DNA of 64,000 bases from Mycetohabitans rhizoxinica HKI 454 (GCF_000198775.1 NC_014718.1:655881-719880); one strand, 5' to 3'; counted from the first letter of the stretch, positions 22,664-32,639 are shown. Translations and numbers: made by a program. Notes: generated by a model from the sequence alone, not told the origin.

Positions 22664-23371
22664 CTAGAGCGCACGGCGCGCCAGCATGGAGCGAATATGC
22701 CCTATAGCGGCCGCGGGATTCAAGCCCTTCGGACAGACATCCGCACAGTTCATGATCGTCCGGCAGCGGAACAGTCGATACGGATCCTCTAAATTGTCTA
22801 GGCGCTCGCCAGTGGCCTCGTCGCGCGAGTCCACGATGAACCGGTACGCCTGCAAGAGGCCAGCCGGGCCAACGAATTTGTCCGGATTCCACCAGTACGA
22901 CGGGCAAGCGCTCGAGCAGCACGCACAAAGGATGCATTCATACAATCCGTCGAGTTGATCACGCTCCTGCGGCGTCTGCAACCGCTCGCGCTCCGGCGGC
23001 GGCGTCTCGTTGATCAGATATGGCTTAACCGAGTGGTACTGGTTGAAAAAGCTGGTCATGTCCACGATTAGGTCACGCACCACTGGCAGACCGGGCAATG
23101 GCCTGAGTTGAATGTGCACCGGTAGCGATTGCATGTTCGTCAGGCAGGCCAATCCGTTCACGCCATTGATGTTCATCGCATCCGAGCCACAGATCCCCTC
23201 GCGGCACGAGCGACGGTAGGCGAGCGTCTCATCGAGCGCCTTGAGCCGTCCCAGCACGTCGAGCAGCATCCGGTCCTCGGGCTGCGGCTCGATCTCGTAG
23301 CGTTGCATGCGGGGGCGCTCGTCCCGGTCGGGATCGTAACGGAAAACATCGATGATGCGTCGCTGGGTCAT
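22664..23371 (-). CDS. sdhB: Succinate dehydrogenase iron-sulfur subunit, orphan copy
   Basis: 235 residues, normal length for SdhB, starting MTQRRIIDVFRYDPD. An in-frame ATG 33 codons upstream adds residues not seen in the family. All Fe-S ligands are present: CREGICGSDAMNINGVNGLAC for [2Fe-2S], then CILCACCSSACPSYWW and CRTIMNCADVCPKGLNP for the [4Fe-4S] and [3Fe-4S] clusters. The protein would pass electrons from the SdhA flavin to quinone in complex II. No sdhC, sdhD or sdhA lies beside it: the left neighbour is the convergent EEP gene (16 bp away) and the right neighbour is an ABC transporter remnant. Confidence 0.93.
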   Translation of the reverse strand: MTQRRIIDVFRYDPDRDERPRMQRYEIEPQPEDRMLLDVLGRLKALDETLAYRRSCREGICGSDAMNINGVNGLACLTNMQSLPVHIQLRPLPGLPVVRDLIVDMTSFFNQYHSVKPYLINETPPPERERLQTPQERDQLDGLYECILCACCSSACPSYWWNPDKFVGPAGLLQAYRFIVDSRDEATGERLDNLEDPYRLFRCRTIMNCADVCPKGLNPAAAIGHIRSMLARRAL

Positions 23372-23474
23372 GGCAACACGCTCCGGAAAGTCGAGCAGCG
23401 GGAAAACAATGGTGCGCAACAACCATTCCCATGCCGGCGCGGCGCTGCCGACCCATAACGGCCGGTTCATCCGA

Positions 23475-23663
23475 CCTTAAATACGCGCAACTCAACGGTA
23501 AGATCGTCGGCGCGCTGCTGTACCCGACAAGAATGGAGTTTGCGGTGTGCGGGGACGACCCGAAGCTGCGGAGGCAATCAACGCCGTGCTCGACGCGATG
23601 CTCGATGACGACGGGTATCGCGGCCTCAGCCAGAAGTGGGGGCTTGGCGCGGATGTGCGCTAA
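23475..23663 (+). pseudogene. 3' remnant of an amino-acid ABC transporter periplasmic binding protein
   Basis: Plus-strand translation gives ALLYPTRMEFAVCGDDPKLR, then after a missing base near 23565 the frame continues as AINAVLDAMLDDDGYRGLS and QKWGLGADVR before a TAA at 23661. This is the usual C-terminus of polar amino-acid binding proteins (extracellular solute-binding family 3). Only about 60 residues survive and the frame is broken. It overlaps the 3' end of the phosphopantetheinyl transferase gene on the other strand. Confidence 0.7.
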
Positions 23664-24387
23664 CGCTGCCGGGTGGCCCGAACGCGATACAGCCGGCATA
23701 GCCGGCAACATCGTCGATCCAGTGCAGTTGCAGCGCCGTGATATCCCCCCATGCACCTCTCGCCGGTGCATCAACGCGCTGCACGCCTTGGGCAAATGGA
23801 TCCACCGACACCTGCTGCAAGCCATACCCAATACCGACGCCTAGCGCCTTGAGCACGGCCTCCTTGGCCGTCCAGCAGCGGAAAAACCCGTGAGCGCCGT
23901 GCACGTGGCCGCTCATGCGCAGCGCACGCTGCTCGGCGTCCGTGCATACCGTGCCGAGCAATGCCTGCCAGTCGAGCACACGCTCGATGCACTCGATGTC
24001 CACACCCACGCAGCGCCTGTCCGATAGCGCAATGAACGCATGCTGGCCTGCATGCGTGACGTTGAACGACAACGTGTCGCCGTAGCCGTCAAGTTCCGGC
24101 CGCCCGAACGGTCCCGACGAAAAGCGCAGCGACAGCGGCACGCCACCGGTATGCCTAGCGAGCAACGTTCGCAGTACGGCACGCGTCGCAGCAAAGCGCA
24201 GCCGATCCTCGTCACGTCGATAGCGCAATGCCTGCTGCTGTTCATCGTCGGATAACCACGCCTGTAGCCGGTTCCACGCAGTGGGAGCGAGCGGGACCCG
24301 CACGTGCCACAGCATCACGTCATCGGGCCAGCGTCCGCCGGGGCGCAGCAGGGTTGTCATCGTAATGTGTGTCGCGTCCTCGGTCAT
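23626..24387 (-). CDS. 4'-phosphopantetheinyl transferase, Sfp type
   Basis: 253 residues. It transfers the phosphopantetheine arm of CoA to the conserved serine of carrier domains. The family motifs are present: VGVDIE (Mg-binding Asp and Glu), FFRCWTAKEAVLKALG (the W-(S/T/A)-x-KE-A-x-x-K motif), and the upstream SFNVTHAGQHAFIAL with the CoA-binding His. It is the only such gene in the window. It can be expected to act on the NRPS carrier domains (gene starting at 16022) and on the free ACP at 49714, though this is inferred. Its 3' end overlaps the dead ABC transporter remnant by 38 bp, so that remnant must have lost its own constraint. Confidence 0.92.
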   Translation of the reverse strand: MTEDATHITMTTLLRPGGRWPDDVMLWHVRVPLAPTAWNRLQAWLSDDEQQQALRYRRDEDRLRFAATRAVLRTLLARHTGGVPLSLRFSSGPFGRPELDGYGDTLSFNVTHAGQHAFIALSDRRCVGVDIECIERVLDWQALLGTVCTDAEQRALRMSGHVHGAHGFFRCWTAKEAVLKALGVGIGYGLQQVSVDPFAQGVQRVDAPARGAWGDITALQLHWIDDVAGYAGCIAFGPPGSVSAHPRQAPTSG

Positions 24388-24414
24388 CGCTTGTGTGCGG
24401 GAGAGAAAGTCACG

Positions 24415-24438
24415 GCCCGTCGCAGCGCTGCGACGGGC
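24415..24438 (+). terminator. Perfect 24-nt inverted repeat, possible terminator
   Basis: GCCCGTCGCAGC is followed directly by its reverse complement GCTGCGACGGGC, then ACTTTTCG. The stem is perfect but the T tract is short. It lies between the end of the liu operon and the phosphopantetheinyl transferase start, so it could insulate the two or belong to the transferase leader. Confidence 0.35.
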
Positions 24439-24884
24439 ACTTTTCGCTTATGCCCCAATTGTAAGCGATGCAGCCGGCCCGGCCGCGAATCGAAGCCGGT
24501 CTGGTGAAACGCTCGCGACGATATCTTGTACGGATTCCGAATCGGCCATGCTCCGCTGCCCGTTTGGTGGCCTGCATCTGGTCGATGCGTGGACGCATTC
24601 AGCAAACGTTTCCAGCCAAAGTCTTCGCTATTCGTAGTCGTCAGTCTGCGAGGCGCCACCGCTTGGTCAAGCCAGCCGGCAGCGGCATCTAGCGCACTAC
24701 GTCAATGTAGAACGCAATCGTAAGTGCTACACTGAACCCTGAACCGAATTCGGTGCGGTGAACCTACCCAGCGTTTCCGTGTGGGCGGCGTTGGGTGTCG
24801 CGATGCGTCGGATGCTGGCGTGAGCCCGCGCGTTCCTCGGCGCGCGGAGGCGGACTGCGTCGTCTACGCCGCCCTGAAGCTGAT
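24439..24884. other. Intergenic region after the liu operon
   Basis: About 450 bp with only short overlapping frames on both strands. No gene, RNA or repeat recognised. Confidence 0.45.
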
Positions 24885-25838
24885 CTACACTGTGTTGGCA
24901 AGCAGCGCCCTGCCGGCGCGTGCGCCGTTGGGCTTGTCAATCGCGCGGCTGATGAAGTCGCCCGCCGCGACCACTGCGTTTAGATCGACACCTGTCTCGA
25001 TCCCAAGTCCGTGGAGCAGGTACAACACGTCTTCCGTGGCCACGTTGCCCGTCGCGCCTTTCGCGTAGGGGCAGCCGCCGAGGCCCGCGACCGATGAATG
25101 AAAAATGGTGATACCGGCCTGCAGCCCCGCATAGATGTTCGCCAGTGCTTGTCCATAGGTATCGTGGAAGTGCCCGGCGATACATTCGAGCGGAAAGACA
25201 GATGACACGGCTTCGGCCACCTCCAGCACACGGTTCGCGGTACCTACGCCGATGGTGTCAGCAATGTCGATCTCATCGCATCCGAGATCGCGCATCCGGG
25301 TCACCACATCGACCACGGCATCGACCGCGACGTCCCCTTGGTACGGGCAGCCAAGCGAGCACGAGATGCTGCCGCGCAACCGCAGTCCGGCCTCTTTGGC
25401 GGCCTTCGCGACAGGGGCGAAACGCGCGAGAGATTCAGCAATCGAGCAATTGATATTGCGTTGCGAAAACGCTTCGCTTGCCGCACCAAAAATCACCACC
25501 TCGTCCACGCGCGCGGCCAGCGCCGCTTCGAGACCTTGCATGTTGGGGGTCAACGCCGAATACAACGTGCCTGCCCGCCGCTGGATGCGGGCCATCACGT
25601 CGGCGCCGTCGGCCATTTGGGGCACCCATTTCGGTGACACGAATGACGCCGCCTCGATGTTTGCGAAGCCGGCCGCGCTCAGCCGGTCGAGCAATTCCAC
25701 CTTAACGTCGGTCGGCACCTGCACTTTTTCCGCTTGCAGGCCATCGCGGGGCCCCACCTCGACGATCTTCACCCAGCCGGGCAACCCGGGCACGTTGCTG
25801 CGGGGCTTGGCCACCGGGTCGCTCCTGTCCTCCGTCAT
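24885..25838 (-). CDS. liuE: Hydroxymethylglutaryl-CoA lyase
   Basis: 317 residues. It cleaves 3-hydroxy-3-methylglutaryl-CoA to acetyl-CoA and acetoacetate, the last step of leucine degradation. The DRE-TIM barrel motifs are visible: VEVGPRDGLQ near the N-terminus, the GHFHDTYGQALAN metal site, and the signature GLGGCPYAKGATGNVATED with the catalytic Cys. It overlaps the upstream carboxylase alpha subunit gene by 4 bp (ATGA), so translation is probably coupled. It is the last gene of a five-gene operon in the order liuA-B-C-D-E. Confidence 0.95.
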   Translation of the reverse strand: MTEDRSDPVAKPRSNVPGLPGWVKIVEVGPRDGLQAEKVQVPTDVKVELLDRLSAAGFANIEAASFVSPKWVPQMADGADVMARIQRRAGTLYSALTPNMQGLEAALAARVDEVVIFGAASEAFSQRNINCSIAESLARFAPVAKAAKEAGLRLRGSISCSLGCPYQGDVAVDAVVDVVTRMRDLGCDEIDIADTIGVGTANRVLEVAEAVSSVFPLECIAGHFHDTYGQALANIYAGLQAGITIFHSSVAGLGGCPYAKGATGNVATEDVLYLLHGLGIETGVDLNAVVAAGDFISRAIDKPNGARAGRALLANTV

Positions 25839-27853
25839 GAAGTCACCTCCAGCGTCAATAGCTGTGCGCCGTCGTCCACCTGGTCACCGACCGCGTACAA
25901 GATCTGCTCGACCTTGCCGGCCGCCGGCGCCTCGATCGTGTGTTCCATCTTCATCGCCTCCATCATGATCAGTGGCGTGCCTTTGTTGACCAGTGCACCG
26001 GGTTCGACCAACACCGCGATCACCTTGCCAGGCATCGGCGCGGTCAGCCGCCCTTCGCCGTGCTCGGCGTGCGCCGCATGGGCCAGTAAATTTTGCCATT
26101 CGAACGCAAACGCGTCGCCGCGCAAGAAAACATGGAAGGTATCGCGGTCGATGAATACGCGTCCGGTGATGCGCCGCACGCCGAGGACCATATTCAATTC
26201 ATGCGCGCCGTCGCCGCCCCACCACGCGAACGGCAATGCTTTGCCGTTCAGCTCTAGCACCGCGCCATTCGCATCGCACTGGAAGCGCACCGCGAGCCTT
26301 GCATCGCCTGCGCGCTCGAGATCGCGCCATTCGATGACCTGCGTATAGGGGCCATTCAAGCGCCAATGCGACAGTACGCTCCAAGGCGACGTATCCCGCT
26401 CACGCGCCAGCAACGCGGCAGTGGCCAGCGCGAGTGCTTCGCCCACCGGCTTTTCGCGGCGCGCAAACAAGGCCGCATGATGGCGCTCGATCAAGCCCGT
26501 GTCGAGCTTGGCATGCGTGAACGGCTCGCTGGTCGAGATCCGATGCAGGAATTCGATATTCGTATGCGGACCGACGATCTCGATCTCGCGCAGCGCGCGT
26601 GACAACCGCGCCAACGCGTCGCCACGGTCCACGCCGTGCACGATCAGCTTGGCGATCATCGGATCATAGTACGGCGTGATCATATCGCCCTGCCGCACCC
26701 CGCTGTCGATGCGCACCGGTGCACGCGATGCCGGGCCGCCCTGTGCACCGACACTGAACTCGACGGCATCTGGCATCCGCAGGTGCAGCAGGGTACCGGT
26801 CGACGGCAAGAAGCCGCGCGCCGGGTTCTCCGCGTAGATCCGCGCCTCGATCGCATGGCCACTCACGTGCAGCGCATGTTGTTGCAACGGCAGCTTTTCA
26901 CCGGCGGCGACACGCAGTTGCCACTCGACCAGGTCCAGTCCCGTTACCCTCTCGGTGACGGGATGCTCGACCTGCAGCCGCGTGTTCATCTCGATGAAAT
27001 AGAACTCGCCGCCCGGCGCCATGATGAACTCGACGGTACCGGCACCGACATAATCGACCGCGCGGGCCGCGGCAACCGCCGCCGCCCCCATGGCGCGGCG
27101 TGTGTCGTCCGACAAGCCGGGCGCCGGCGCCTCTTCGAGCACCTTCTGGTGACGCCGCTGCACCGAGCAGTCGCGATCAAACAAGTACACGGCGTTGTGA
27201 TGCTTATCCGCGAAGACCTGCACTTCGACATGGCGCGAGTGCACCAGGTACTTTTCGACCAGCACGCGATCGTCGCCGAAACTGCTTGCCGCCTCACGTT
27301 GACACGAGGCCAGCGCGGCGGCAAATTCCTCGCGCCGCTCGACAACCCGCATTCCCTTGCCGCCACCGCCCGCGCTGGCCTTGAGCAATACCGGATAGCC
27401 GATTGCATCCGCTTCACGCTGCAATCGTGCCGGGTCCTGATCTTCGCCGTGATAGCCCGGCACCAGTGGCACAGCAGCGGCCTGCATCAGCGCCTTGGCA
27501 GCCGCCTTCGAGCCCATCGCGGCGATCGCGCTGACCGGCGGCCCAATAAATTCGATGCCGGCCGCCGCGCAAGCTTGCGCAAATGCTTCGTTTTCCGACA
27601 GAAAGCCATAGCCTGGGTGGACCGCCTGCGCGCCGGTGCGTTGAGCGGCATCGATGATCCGCTCGATGCGCAAATAGCTTTCGGCCGTTGGCGCTGCGCC
27701 GATATGGACTGCCTCGTCACAAGCACTGACGTGCTTGGCCTTCGCATCGGCATCCGAATAGACCGCCACGCTGTGGATACCCAGGCGACGGCACGTCGCA
27801 GCCACACGGCAGGCAATTTCGCCGCGGTTGGCGATCAGTATCTTCTTGAACAT
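25835..27853 (-). CDS. liuD: 3-methylcrotonoyl-CoA carboxylase, alpha (biotin) subunit
   Basis: 672 residues, the usual length. Domains in order: biotin carboxylase N-terminal (MFKKILIANRGEIACRVAAT), ATP-grasp with the glycine-rich KASAGGGGKGMR, biotin carboxylase C-terminal, and a terminal biotinyl domain with MEAMKMEH, the Lys of which carries biotin. It works with the beta subunit encoded at 28756 to carboxylate 3-methylcrotonyl-CoA in leucine catabolism. It starts about 70 bp after the hydratase gene, with a GGAGC ribosome binding site, and overlaps liuE by 4 bp. Confidence 0.95.
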   Translation of the reverse strand: MFKKILIANRGEIACRVAATCRRLGIHSVAVYSDADAKAKHVSACDEAVHIGAAPTAESYLRIERIIDAAQRTGAQAVHPGYGFLSENEAFAQACAAAGIEFIGPPVSAIAAMGSKAAAKALMQAAAVPLVPGYHGEDQDPARLQREADAIGYPVLLKASAGGGGKGMRVVERREEFAAALASCQREAASSFGDDRVLVEKYLVHSRHVEVQVFADKHHNAVYLFDRDCSVQRRHQKVLEEAPAPGLSDDTRRAMGAAAVAAARAVDYVGAGTVEFIMAPGGEFYFIEMNTRLQVEHPVTERVTGLDLVEWQLRVAAGEKLPLQQHALHVSGHAIEARIYAENPARGFLPSTGTLLHLRMPDAVEFSVGAQGGPASRAPVRIDSGVRQGDMITPYYDPMIAKLIVHGVDRGDALARLSRALREIEIVGPHTNIEFLHRISTSEPFTHAKLDTGLIERHHAALFARREKPVGEALALATAALLARERDTSPWSVLSHWRLNGPYTQVIEWRDLERAGDARLAVRFQCDANGAVLELNGKALPFAWWGGDGAHELNMVLGVRRITGRVFIDRDTFHVFLRGDAFAFEWQNLLAHAAHAEHGEGRLTAPMPGKVIAVLVEPGALVNKGTPLIMMEAMKMEHTIEAPAAGKVEQILYAVGDQVDDGAQLLTLEVTS

Positions 27854-27925
27854 GGGCTCCTATCCCGTTGAACCGCGCCGGCGGCACGCCACAATGCCCA
27901 CAGCCAAGCCAACGCGCGACCCGCT

Positions 27926-28711
27926 TCACATGCGCCACCTCGGCGCGCGCTTCTCGAGAAACGACGCCACCCCTTCACGGCCCTCCGCCGAGGCCCGCAC
28001 CCGTGCGATCCGCTCGGCGGTCTCGTCCATCCATTCGTCGGTCAATGGCCTGCCGGCGATGTCCTGCACCAGTCGCTTGGATTCGGCGACCGCAGCGGGG
28101 CCGTTGGCCACAAGCGCATCGGCCAGCCGGCGCACCGTCTCGTCCAGCGCGACTTGCGGCACCAGTTCGCTGACCAGCCCGAGCCGCAACGCGGTCGTGC
28201 CATCGAACGGCTCGGCGGTCGTGAAATAGCGCCGGGCCGCACGCTCGCCGATCACGCGAATTACATAGGGCGCAATCGTCGCTGGGATCAGGCCGAGCCG
28301 CGCCTCGGACAGGCAGAAACGTGCATTTTCCTGCGCGACCACGATGTCCGAGGCCGATATCAATCCCATCCCGCCGGCGTAGACATCGCCGTTGACGCGT
28401 GCCACCACGGGCTTAGGACAGCGGTAAATCGTTGCTAGCATTCGCGCGAGCATGCACGCGTCAGCACGGTTCTCGTCGTCCGAGTAGCCTGCCATCTTGC
28501 GCATCCAGTTCAGGTCGGCGCCCGCACAGAACGCCACCCCATTGGCAGCAAGCACGATCGCACGGATTTCGCCGCGTTGGCCCAGCATGCCGAACACCGA
28601 CGTCAACTCGGCGATCATCGTCTCGTTGAATGCATTGCGCACCTGCGGCCGGTTCAATGTCACGGTCGCCAGCGTATCCTCGCAACCGAGCGTCAAGGTG
28701 TCGTATTGCAT
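27926..28711 (-). CDS. liuC: 3-methylglutaconyl-CoA hydratase (enoyl-CoA hydratase family)
   Basis: 261 residues from the ATG at 28711 (MQYDTLTLGCEDTLATVTLN), preferred over the ATG six codons upstream because AGGAGG lies 7-8 nt before it. Crotonase-fold motifs are seen: GVAFCAGADLNWM (oxyanion hole), VYAGGMGLISASDIVVA and FCLSEARLGLIPATI with the catalytic Glu. It hydrates 3-methylglutaconyl-CoA to HMG-CoA. It lies between the two carboxylase subunit genes, as in the Pseudomonas liu operon. Confidence 0.93.
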   Translation of the reverse strand: MQYDTLTLGCEDTLATVTLNRPQVRNAFNETMIAELTSVFGMLGQRGEIRAIVLAANGVAFCAGADLNWMRKMAGYSDDENRADACMLARMLATIYRCPKPVVARVNGDVYAGGMGLISASDIVVAQENARFCLSEARLGLIPATIAPYVIRVIGERAARRYFTTAEPFDGTTALRLGLVSELVPQVALDETVRRLADALVANGPAAVAESKRLVQDIAGRPLTDEWMDETAERIARVRASAEGREGVASFLEKRAPRWRM

Positions 28712-28755
28712 CGCTTCGCCTCCTCGCATCCGCAGAACACGAGAGCCACCAGCGC

Positions 28756-30363
28756 CTACATGCGGAACACGCCGAAGCGCGCCTCGCCGATCGGCGCATT
28801 CATCGCGGCCGACAAGCTCAAGCCGAGCACATCGCGGGTCTGTGCCGGATCGATGACACCATCATCCCATAGGCGGGCGCTCGCGTAGTACGGGTGGCCC
28901 TGATGCTCGTACTGCGCCCGGATTGGCACTTTGAAAGCCTCTTCGTCCTCGGCGGACCAGGTCCCGCCCTTCGCCTCGATACCGTCGCGACGCACCGTGG
29001 CCAGCACGCAGGCTGCCTGTTCGCCGCCCATGACGGAGATCCGCGCATTCGGCCACATCCATAGCATCCGCGGCGAGTACGCGCGGCCACACATTCCGTA
29101 GTTACCGGCGCCGAACGAGCCGCCGATGATTACCGTAAATTTGGGCACCTGCGCGGTCGCGACCGCAGTGACCATCTTCGCGCCGTGACGGGCAATCCCT
29201 TCATTCTCGTACTTGCGTCCGACCATGAAGCCGGTGATGTTCTGCAGGAAAATCAGTGGAATTCTGCGCTGGCAGCACAACTCGATGAAGTGCGCGCCCT
29301 TGAGCGCCGATTCAGAAAACAAAATACCGTTGTTGGCAACGATGCCGACAGGATGTCCCCACAGGTGCGCGAATCCGGTCACCAGTGTCGTGCCGTAGCG
29401 CGCCTTGAACTCGTCGAACACCGAATCATCCACAAGGCGCGCGATCACCTCGTGCACGTCGAACGGCTTGCGTGTGTCGGTCGGGATGACACCGTACAAC
29501 TCCCGCGCGTCGTAGCGCGGCGGCTTCGGCTCACGCAGTGCAAGCGACTGCGGCTTGACCCGGTTCAAGTTGCCCACGATGCGACGTGCAATCGCGAGCG
29601 CATGCGCATCATTTTGTGCAAGATGATCGGCGACACCGGACAGCCGGGTGTGCACGTCACCGCCGCCCAGGTCCTCGGCCGTGACGACCTCGCCGGTCGC
29701 GGCCTTCACCAGCGGCGGGCCGCCGAGGAAAATCGTGCCCTGGTCCTTGACGATGATCGACTCGTCGCTCATAGCGGGAACATAGGCACCGCCGGCGGTA
29801 CACGAACCCATCACCACGGCAATCTGCGCGATGCCTTGCGCGGACAGGTTCGCCTGGTTGTAGAAGATGCGACCGAAATGATCCCGATCCGGAAATACCT
29901 CGTCTTGGTTCGGCAGGTTGGCCCCGCCTGAGTCGACCAGGTAAAGACACGGCAACCGGTTTTCCTGCGCGATCTCCTGCGCGCGCACGTGCTTCTTCAC
30001 GGTCATCGGGTAGTAGGTGCCACCCTTGACCGTCGGATCGTTACACACGATCACGCACTCCTGCGCGGCAATGCGGCCGATGCCGGTGATGATGCCCGCG
30101 CCCGGCGCATCGCCACCGTACATGCCGTATGCGGCCAGTTGCGACAGCTCGAGGAACGGCGTGCCGGGATCGAGCAATTGCGCGATCCGCTCGCGCGGCA
30201 ACAGCTTGCCGCGGGCCAGGTGCTTGTCCCGGGCCGCTTGACCGCCGCCCTGCGCGAGCGCGGCGATCTTCTCGCGCAGGTCGGCGACCCGGGCCTGCTG
30301 CGCCGCCTCGTTCGCACGGAATGCGTCGGAACGCGGATTCAGCTTGGTTTCGAGTACGGGCAT
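28756..30363 (-). CDS. liuB: 3-methylcrotonoyl-CoA carboxylase, beta (carboxyltransferase) subunit
   Basis: 535 residues, the usual length for the beta subunit. Two crotonase-like carboxyltransferase halves are present: the N-terminal one with [19 protein letters not shown] and [16 protein letters not shown], the C-terminal one with [15 protein letters not shown] and [16 protein letters not shown]. It takes CO2 from biotin on LiuD to 3-methylcrotonyl-CoA. It begins 12 bp after the isovaleryl-CoA dehydrogenase gene and is followed 44 bp later by liuC. Confidence 0.95.
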   Translation of the reverse strand: MPVLETKLNPRSDAFRANEAAQQARVADLREKIAALAQGGGQAARDKHLARGKLLPRERIAQLLDPGTPFLELSQLAAYGMYGGDAPGAGIITGIGRIAAQECVIVCNDPTVKGGTYYPMTVKKHVRAQEIAQENRLPCLYLVDSGGANLPNQDEVFPDRDHFGRIFYNQANLSAQGIAQIAVVMGSCTAGGAYVPAMSDESIIVKDQGTIFLGGPPLVKAATGEVVTAEDLGGGDVHTRLSGVADHLAQNDAHALAIARRIVGNLNRVKPQSLALREPKPPRYDARELYGVIPTDTRKPFDVHEVIARLVDDSVFDEFKARYGTTLVTGFAHLWGHPVGIVANNGILFSESALKGAHFIELCCQRRIPLIFLQNITGFMVGRKYENEGIARHGAKMVTAVATAQVPKFTVIIGGSFGAGNYGMCGRAYSPRMLWMWPNARISVMGGEQAACVLATVRRDGIEAKGGTWSAEDEEAFKVPIRAQYEHQGHPYYASARLWDDGVIDPAQTRDVLGLSLSAAMNAPIGEARFGVFRM

Positions 30364-30375
30364 CGTTGACGTCCC

Positions 30376-31557
30376 TCACATCGTCTCAGCAAATAGCTCC
30401 CGACCGATCAGTATCCGGCGGATCTCGCTGGTGCCGGCGCCGATCTCATACAGCTTCGCATCGCGCCACAGACGGCCAACCGGAAACGCGTTGAGGTAGC
30501 CGTTGCCACCCAGAATCTGGATCGCTTCGCCAGCCATCCATGTCGCCTTCTCCGCCGTGTACAAAATTACGCCGGCGCAATCCTTGCGCATCTGGCGCAC
30601 GTGCTCACTCCCAAGCTTATCCAACTGGCTACCCATCGCGTACAGGTACGCGCGACAAGCCTGCAACGTCGTGTACATGTCCGCGACCTTGCCCTGAATC
30701 AGTTGAAACTCGCCGATCGATTGGCTGAACTGCTTGCGATCGTGGATATACGGCACGACCGCGTCCAGGCAAGCGCGCATGATGCCGGTCGGGCCGCCGG
30801 CGAGCACCGCTCGCTCGTAGTCGAGCCCGCTCATCAGCACCTTCACGCCGCCACCGACCTGGCCCAGTACGTTCTCGTGCGGCACCTCGACGTCCTCGAA
30901 CACGAGTTCCCCGGTGTGCGAGCCACGCATGCCGAGCTTGTCCAGCTTTTGCGCGACCGAAAAGCCCTTCGTGCCTTTTTCGACGATGAACGCCGTCATC
31001 CCGCGTGCGCCGGCCTCCAGGTCCGTCTTGCCGTACACCACCAGCGTGTCGCAGTCCGGTCCGTTCGTAATCCACGTCTTGGTACCGTTGAGCACGTATC
31101 GGTCACGCTTCTTGTCGGCACGCAGACGCATGCTGACCACGTCTGAGCCAGCATTCGGCTCGCTCATCGCCAGCGCGCCCACGTGCTCGCCGGACACCAG
31201 CTTGGGCAAGTACTTGCGCTTCTGCGCTTCATTACCATTGCGGTGGATTTGATTCACGCATAAGTTCGAGTGCGCGCCATACGACAGCCCGATCGAGGCG
31301 CACGCGCGCGAAATCTCCTCCATCGCCACCATATGAGCGAGGTACCCCATGTTGACGCCGCCATATTCGGCGGACACCGTCATGCCGAGCACGCCAAGGT
31401 CGCCGAATTTTTTCCACAAGTCCACGGGGAACTGGTCGGTGCGATCGACGTCGGCCGCGCGCGGCGCGATTTCCTTCGCGGCGAAATGGGCGACGCTCTT
31501 GCGAAGCATCTCGATGTCCTCGCCGAGCGGAAATTGCAATCCGGGAATGTGACGCAT
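30376..31557 (-). CDS. liuA: Isovaleryl-CoA dehydrogenase
   Basis: 393 residues from the ATG at 31557 ([19 protein letters not shown]), chosen because GGAGG precedes it by about 6 nt; the longer frame to 31641 adds unrelated sequence. Acyl-CoA dehydrogenase motifs: [15 protein letters not shown] for FAD binding, the substrate-proximal [14 protein letters not shown], and the C-terminal [21 protein letters not shown]. It oxidises isovaleryl-CoA in leucine degradation and passes electrons to ETF. It is the first gene of the liu operon, opposite a TetR regulator, with a palindrome 75 bp upstream. Confidence 0.95.
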   Translation of the reverse strand: MRHIPGLQFPLGEDIEMLRKSVAHFAAKEIAPRAADVDRTDQFPVDLWKKFGDLGVLGMTVSAEYGGVNMGYLAHMVAMEEISRACASIGLSYGAHSNLCVNQIHRNGNEAQKRKYLPKLVSGEHVGALAMSEPNAGSDVVSMRLRADKKRDRYVLNGTKTWITNGPDCDTLVVYGKTDLEAGARGMTAFIVEKGTKGFSVAQKLDKLGMRGSHTGELVFEDVEVPHENVLGQVGGGVKVLMSGLDYERAVLAGGPTGIMRACLDAVVPYIHDRKQFSQSIGEFQLIQGKVADMYTTLQACRAYLYAMGSQLDKLGSEHVRQMRKDCAGVILYTAEKATWMAGEAIQILGGNGYLNAFPVGRLWRDAKLYEIGAGTSEIRRILIGRELFAETM

Positions 31558-31631
31558 TTTTTCCTCCGAACGGCACACGACGCGACAGTAGCGTCTGCCT
31601 GTGCACCGTCGACGGCACCCTGGCATAGAAT

Positions 31632-31644
31632 TGAGTAACACTCA
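31632..31644. promoter_or_regulatory. Palindromic operator candidate 1 in liuA/tetR intergenic region
   Basis: TGAGTAACACTCA, perfect 5-bp arms around AAC. It lies 75 bp upstream of the liuA start and matches the second site at 31721 at 11 of 13 positions. Likely bound by the divergent TetR protein. Confidence 0.6.
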
Positions 31645-31720
31645 CCTACCGGGAAGACCAGCATTGAGCGAGTACATAAAGCAATTCTTGTCCACTCCGG
31701 CGCTTGACGCAAAGATTTTT

Positions 31721-31733
31721 TGAGTGACGCTCA
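31721..31733. promoter_or_regulatory. Palindromic operator candidate 2, next to the tetR start
   Basis: TGAGTGACGCTCA, a near-palindrome with TGAG/CTCA arms. It sits 4 nt before the ATG at 31738, suggesting that the regulator represses its own gene. Confidence 0.6.
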
Positions 31734-31737
31734 TATC

Positions 31738-32505
31738 ATGATCGATTCCCCCACTGTCATGAACGACCCGATCACCGGGCCCCCGGCCCCCACTTCTGGC
31801 AGGCCCCCGTTGCCCCGGGACACCGCCACACGCCGGGTGCCGGCAGGCGCCAAATCGCAGCAGCGCGTCAGACAGATCCTGAGCGTAGGCCGCGACGTGT
31901 TTTCCGAACGCGGCTACGAGCATGCGACGACCGCCGAGATCGCCCAGCGCGTGGGGATTGCGGAGGCGACAGTGTTCAGCTACTTCTCTAGCAAGCGTGA
32001 GTTGTGCGCACGCGTGATCAGCGATTGGTACGACGAGATCATCGAAGCGACCGAGCGCGGCCTGCCGCGCGACGGCTCGGTGCGGCAGCAATTCGCGTTC
32101 ATCGTGCGCACGCACTTGCGGTTAATGCTGCTCAACGGCACCGGGCTATGTTCGCTGGTGCTGTCCGAGGGCCGCACCAAGCACCACGAATTAAGCGAAA
32201 CATTCATGCAGTTGCAACGCCGCTATACGAAGCCACTGATGGATGTGCTGGCCCACGGCCAGCGACTGGGGCAAATCCGGCGTGACGTGCCGCTGCGCCT
32301 GTTGCGCTCGATGATCTTCGGCCCGATGGAGCACGTGTTGTGGGATGCGACGCTGACCAAGCGGGCTACGGATATCGAGGCGACCGCCGAACAACTGATC
32401 GACATGTTGTGGAGCGCGCTGCAGCCGAGCCACACGGAATGGGCTGCATTGGTGCAATTCCGTGACGACGTCGAGCAGGCGCTGGAACGCCTGCCAGCAC
32501 GCTAA
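31738..32505 (+). CDS. TetR family regulator, probable liu operon regulator
   Basis: 255 residues from ATG 31738; a TTG at 31720 is possible, but it would place the palindrome inside the coding sequence. The HTH is near residues 40-75: FSERGYEHATTAEIAQRVGI followed by AEATVFSYFSSKRELC. The rest is a helical ligand-binding domain. It is transcribed divergently from liuA with about 180 bp between, and two related 13-bp palindromes lie in that gap, one just before its own start. Regulation of leucine degradation by an acyl-CoA ligand is likely by context. Pseudomonas uses a MerR-type LiuR instead, so this would be a different regulator for the same operon. Confidence 0.88.
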   Translation: MIDSPTVMNDPITGPPAPTSGRPPLPRDTATRRVPAGAKSQQRVRQILSVGRDVFSERGYEHATTAEIAQRVGIAEATVFSYFSSKRELCARVISDWYDEIIEATERGLPRDGSVRQQFAFIVRTHLRLMLLNGTGLCSLVLSEGRTKHHELSETFMQLQRRYTKPLMDVLAHGQRLGQIRRDVPLRLLRSMIFGPMEHVLWDATLTKRATDIEATAEQLIDMLWSALQPSHTEWAALVQFRDDVEQALERLPAR

Positions 32506-32639
32506 CGTCCCGATCCATTCGTGAGCGGAAAATGCATTCAATTGACCGTGCTCGCCTCGCTCATGCAGGATGAGGTCGCACCGTGCTGATCATCGGCACG
32601 TGCTGCATGGCCGCTCGACAAGGGGCATGACAATGAACG

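Noticed and set aside
25252..25968. Plus-strand frames across the liu operon
   Set aside because: Each is the reverse shadow of a well-supported liu gene with clear family motifs on the minus strand.
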